Of a stretch of 64,000 nucleotides of DNA, positions 61,876 through 64,000 are shown piece after piece; position 1 is the first letter of the stretch; every line of letters starts with the position of its first letter. Source of the DNA: Heloderma charlesbogerti. Lineage: Eukaryota > Chordata > Lepidosauria > Squamata > Helodermatidae. The translations under genes and the position numbers were made by a program. Location: positions 310,001 to 374,000 of the forward strand of contig JANEZZ010002887.1 in assembly GCA_026122225.1 (NCBI GenBank). Reading direction: 5' to 3'. The notes beneath the pieces were generated by a model. That model did no database searches and was not told the DNA's origin. It saw only the letters and a list, made by a program, of their open reading frames with translations.

Positions 61876-62601
61876 TAGGGGTCCCCAACTTTTTTGGACC
61901 TGTGAGCACATTTGGGAATTTGAGACCATGCTGTGGGCACCCCCATAAAATGCCTAATCAGTGGATTGCCACTTTGGCATCTGCCTGTCATGTCTATGGA
62001 TCTTAAGCTGAGTCTTACTCAGCAAAAATTTTTGTTTCGTGTCTATAGGACACAGCAACATCTTTTTAATAAGGGACTGTCTAATTTGGTTAATTGTTGG
62101 CAGTGGAATACAGTAATGCTTGTTTGAAATATATGTTTTGGCAAAGTCCAGTAGTTGCTTGGGGTGGGGGGATGTTATCACACAGATACATTTTGTACTG
62201 GAACAGTCCTTAATATTCACTGATGTGCATGCTCTTTTAAATTATTTACCTGCTTCATGGAAATTAACAAATGGTCAGTGTAAATGGATTCTCTGCACCC
62301 TTTTGACAGCTAAGACTGACATTACAACATCGTAAGGATAAACACTCACCTCCTATAATGCTATGAATTGAGGACATTACAATGCTATCAATATTTGAAC
62401 GGGTGGCATATAGATAGCACTTTCAAATGGATATTTATTTGGGTATTTGGCCTGCTTTTGTTGAAGCCTATGTATAATTGCTAGAATGCATTTCATACAA
62501 ATCCATGTACATATACTAAAAACACAATTTTAAAAAAAATTGGGTGCCCGCGGGCACCATGTAGTAGACCTCTTCGCAGGCGCCGTGTTGTGGACTCCTG
62601 G
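61876..62601. mobile_element. hAT-like element split by an L1 fragment
   Basis: Left end taggggtccccaacttttttg and right end gccgtgttgtggactcctgg are imperfect inverted ends, flanked by aataaag (61869-61875) and aataaag (62602-62608). The interior 61985-62540 is L1 ORF2-like sequence on the plus strand. Confidence 0.55.
61985..62190 (+). repeat. L1 LINE ORF2 C-terminal fragment
   Basis: Encodes MDLKLSLTQQKFLFRVYRT then [20 protein letters not shown], closely similar to the L1 piece at 27440-28500. Short and broken. Confidence 0.6.
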
Positions 62602-62609
62602 AATAAAGG

Positions 62610-63948
62610 TATTACCTTAATAGGAATATTTGTCATATGTCTGTAAGCCACCTAGAGAAGACATTATTCTGTAAGGCAGTCTAAAAACCCTTTAAGTAAA
62701 AGTTTAGACAAATCTTGAGTCCAGATATATTAACCCTATCAGGTGTTATACTTAAGGAAGATTTTGACTCCCAAGCTATAATTGATAACTTGGACAAATG
62801 GGTCAGCTGGTTCCAAAAAAATGGGTTGATCTCTGGATCAGCTATCAATTAATATTAGAATACAATGAGGGTCAAACACTTTTATTTCAATATATTCAAG
62901 TGGGCTGGTTTGCACAACCGAACAGCCACCATGGCTTATTTAAGCTACGGTGGTGGTGGCACGTACAGGTGGCCATACTGAAATTCAATGCCCAGCTACA
63001 GCTGGTCATGTCATGCAAACCCAGGCAACGGGGGCTGCACAATGGTTAAAAAACCCTCACATAACCCAACAACCCTCTTACCACCCCTGCCGCCTGTGTT
63101 TGCACAACATGACAATATTGGTTCAAAAATGTAACTGGGGCCATGGAAAAGCAATTATTATAATTATGATGAATGATGTATTATCTATTGGATCCTCTTT
63201 CCTTAATGTTGCTGTTGCTTTTTAGTCTAAATAATTCATCACACTGTTCCATTTATATAATTGAGGCGATAGCCAGTTTGGAATATATATCCCAAATGCA
63301 AGCCTCAAGTGGTAAAGGAGTTGCTCATTTCAGACAAAAGAATATCAGGTAAAACAGCATTTTAGTGGATCCGAGTCATTAGATGTTGCAACTACTTGAT
63401 ACCAGAATTGTTCAAGAATCAACCATTCTTGTTCATACAGAATGCCACAAGGTTTACTGCCAGAAAAATTTTGGCCATGCCTGGCTCCTTTGTTAGCAAA
63501 GTTTCAAAATGGTTGGTGAATTGGCACAAGGCCAATACCATTAGCAAGACACTTGAAACAACTGCCTGGGGACTCACTTCTGACTAGAAAACTCAGTACC
63601 CCAGCTGCCACCTTCTGCTCATAAATACAGGCTAAAGGCCTGTAAGTAGCAGGCTTGAAGCCTTTTATGAGAGTTGGGAGAAGGAGCTGAAAATCCAATG
63701 GAAAGAAGCACTGCAGTTATGAGGAACGAGGGAGGGGGGAAGCACAAGCAGAGAAGATTTTAAAAATGACAATATGGAGTATCTTGGATGGAACGGAGTG
63801 TACAGCTGGGGGGAAAAAGGAAGTTTCTGTGCTTATGGCTCTAAAGCATATACTTCATGCCTGGACATTCTTTCACCTCAGGAGGAAAACATTCTTCAAC
63901 CTGGTTAACAAATATATACCAGTTCTCAGGAGGGCTCCTTTCAAGACC
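62610..63948. other. Intron 5 of IGF2R, mostly unassigned
   Basis: No exon 5 homology found on the minus strand. A possible degraded palindromic repeat lies at 62895-63110 (tttgcacaaccgaacagcca versus ctgtgtttgcacaacatg). Otherwise nothing recognised. Confidence 0.5.
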
Positions 63949-63970
63949 ACACACACACACACACACACAA
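63949..63970 (+). repeat. CA microsatellite
   Basis: Ten to eleven CA units, followed about 12 bp later by a run of ten C. Confidence 0.95.
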
Positions 63971-64000
63971 ATCAAATAACGCCCCCCCCCGAAAGCAGGC

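Overview
The window is vertebrate genomic DNA, most likely from a squamate reptile (lizard or snake). The repeats support this: a BovB LINE 3' end, CR1 and L2-type LINE tails, tRNA- and 5S rRNA-derived SINEs, hAT-type MITEs and L1 fragments. It lies almost entirely inside one large gene on the minus strand, IGF2R, the cation-independent mannose-6-phosphate receptor. I recognise 41 consecutive coding exons, numbered 6 to 46 by counting back with the transmembrane exon as 46. They run from 61347 (mid domain 2) down to 970 (transmembrane segment). They cover about 6.35 kb of coding sequence: the end of extracellular repeat 2, all of repeats 3-15, the fibronectin type II insert in repeat 13, and the membrane anchor. 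Exons 1-5 lie beyond 64000 and the cytoplasmic-tail exons 47-48 lie before position 1.

Exon edges were set by reading the minus strand for GT/AG sites and requiring reading phase to match across each junction. All junctions agree except one. The fibronectin type II exon (11561-11717) is 157 bp and leaves two bases where the next exon needs one. The same exon has Tyr at one of the four module cysteines. Skipping it would keep frame. One intron (after exon 26) uses a GC donor, and another donor (exon 25) is followed at once by a CG/CA tract.

Layout, high to low coordinate (gene direction): domains 2-4 (61.3-51.8 kb), domains 5-6 (50.2-42.6 kb; its introns hold a Tc1-like element and long microsatellites), domains 7-9 (38.1-26.0 kb; the intron before domain 7 holds an L1 ORF1-only element), domains 10-12 (23.9-15.6 kb; includes the domain 11 loops that bind IGF-II in mammals, which differ strongly here, and a 924-bp nested-palindrome hAT-like element), domains 13-15 (13.7-3.5 kb) and the membrane segment at 1 kb.

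The encoded receptor carries mannose-6-phosphate-tagged lysosomal enzymes from the Golgi and cell surface to endosomes. The domain 11 sequence suggests the mammalian IGF-II clearance role is weak or absent in this animal. No other protein-coding host gene, structural RNA gene or CRISPR array is supported.
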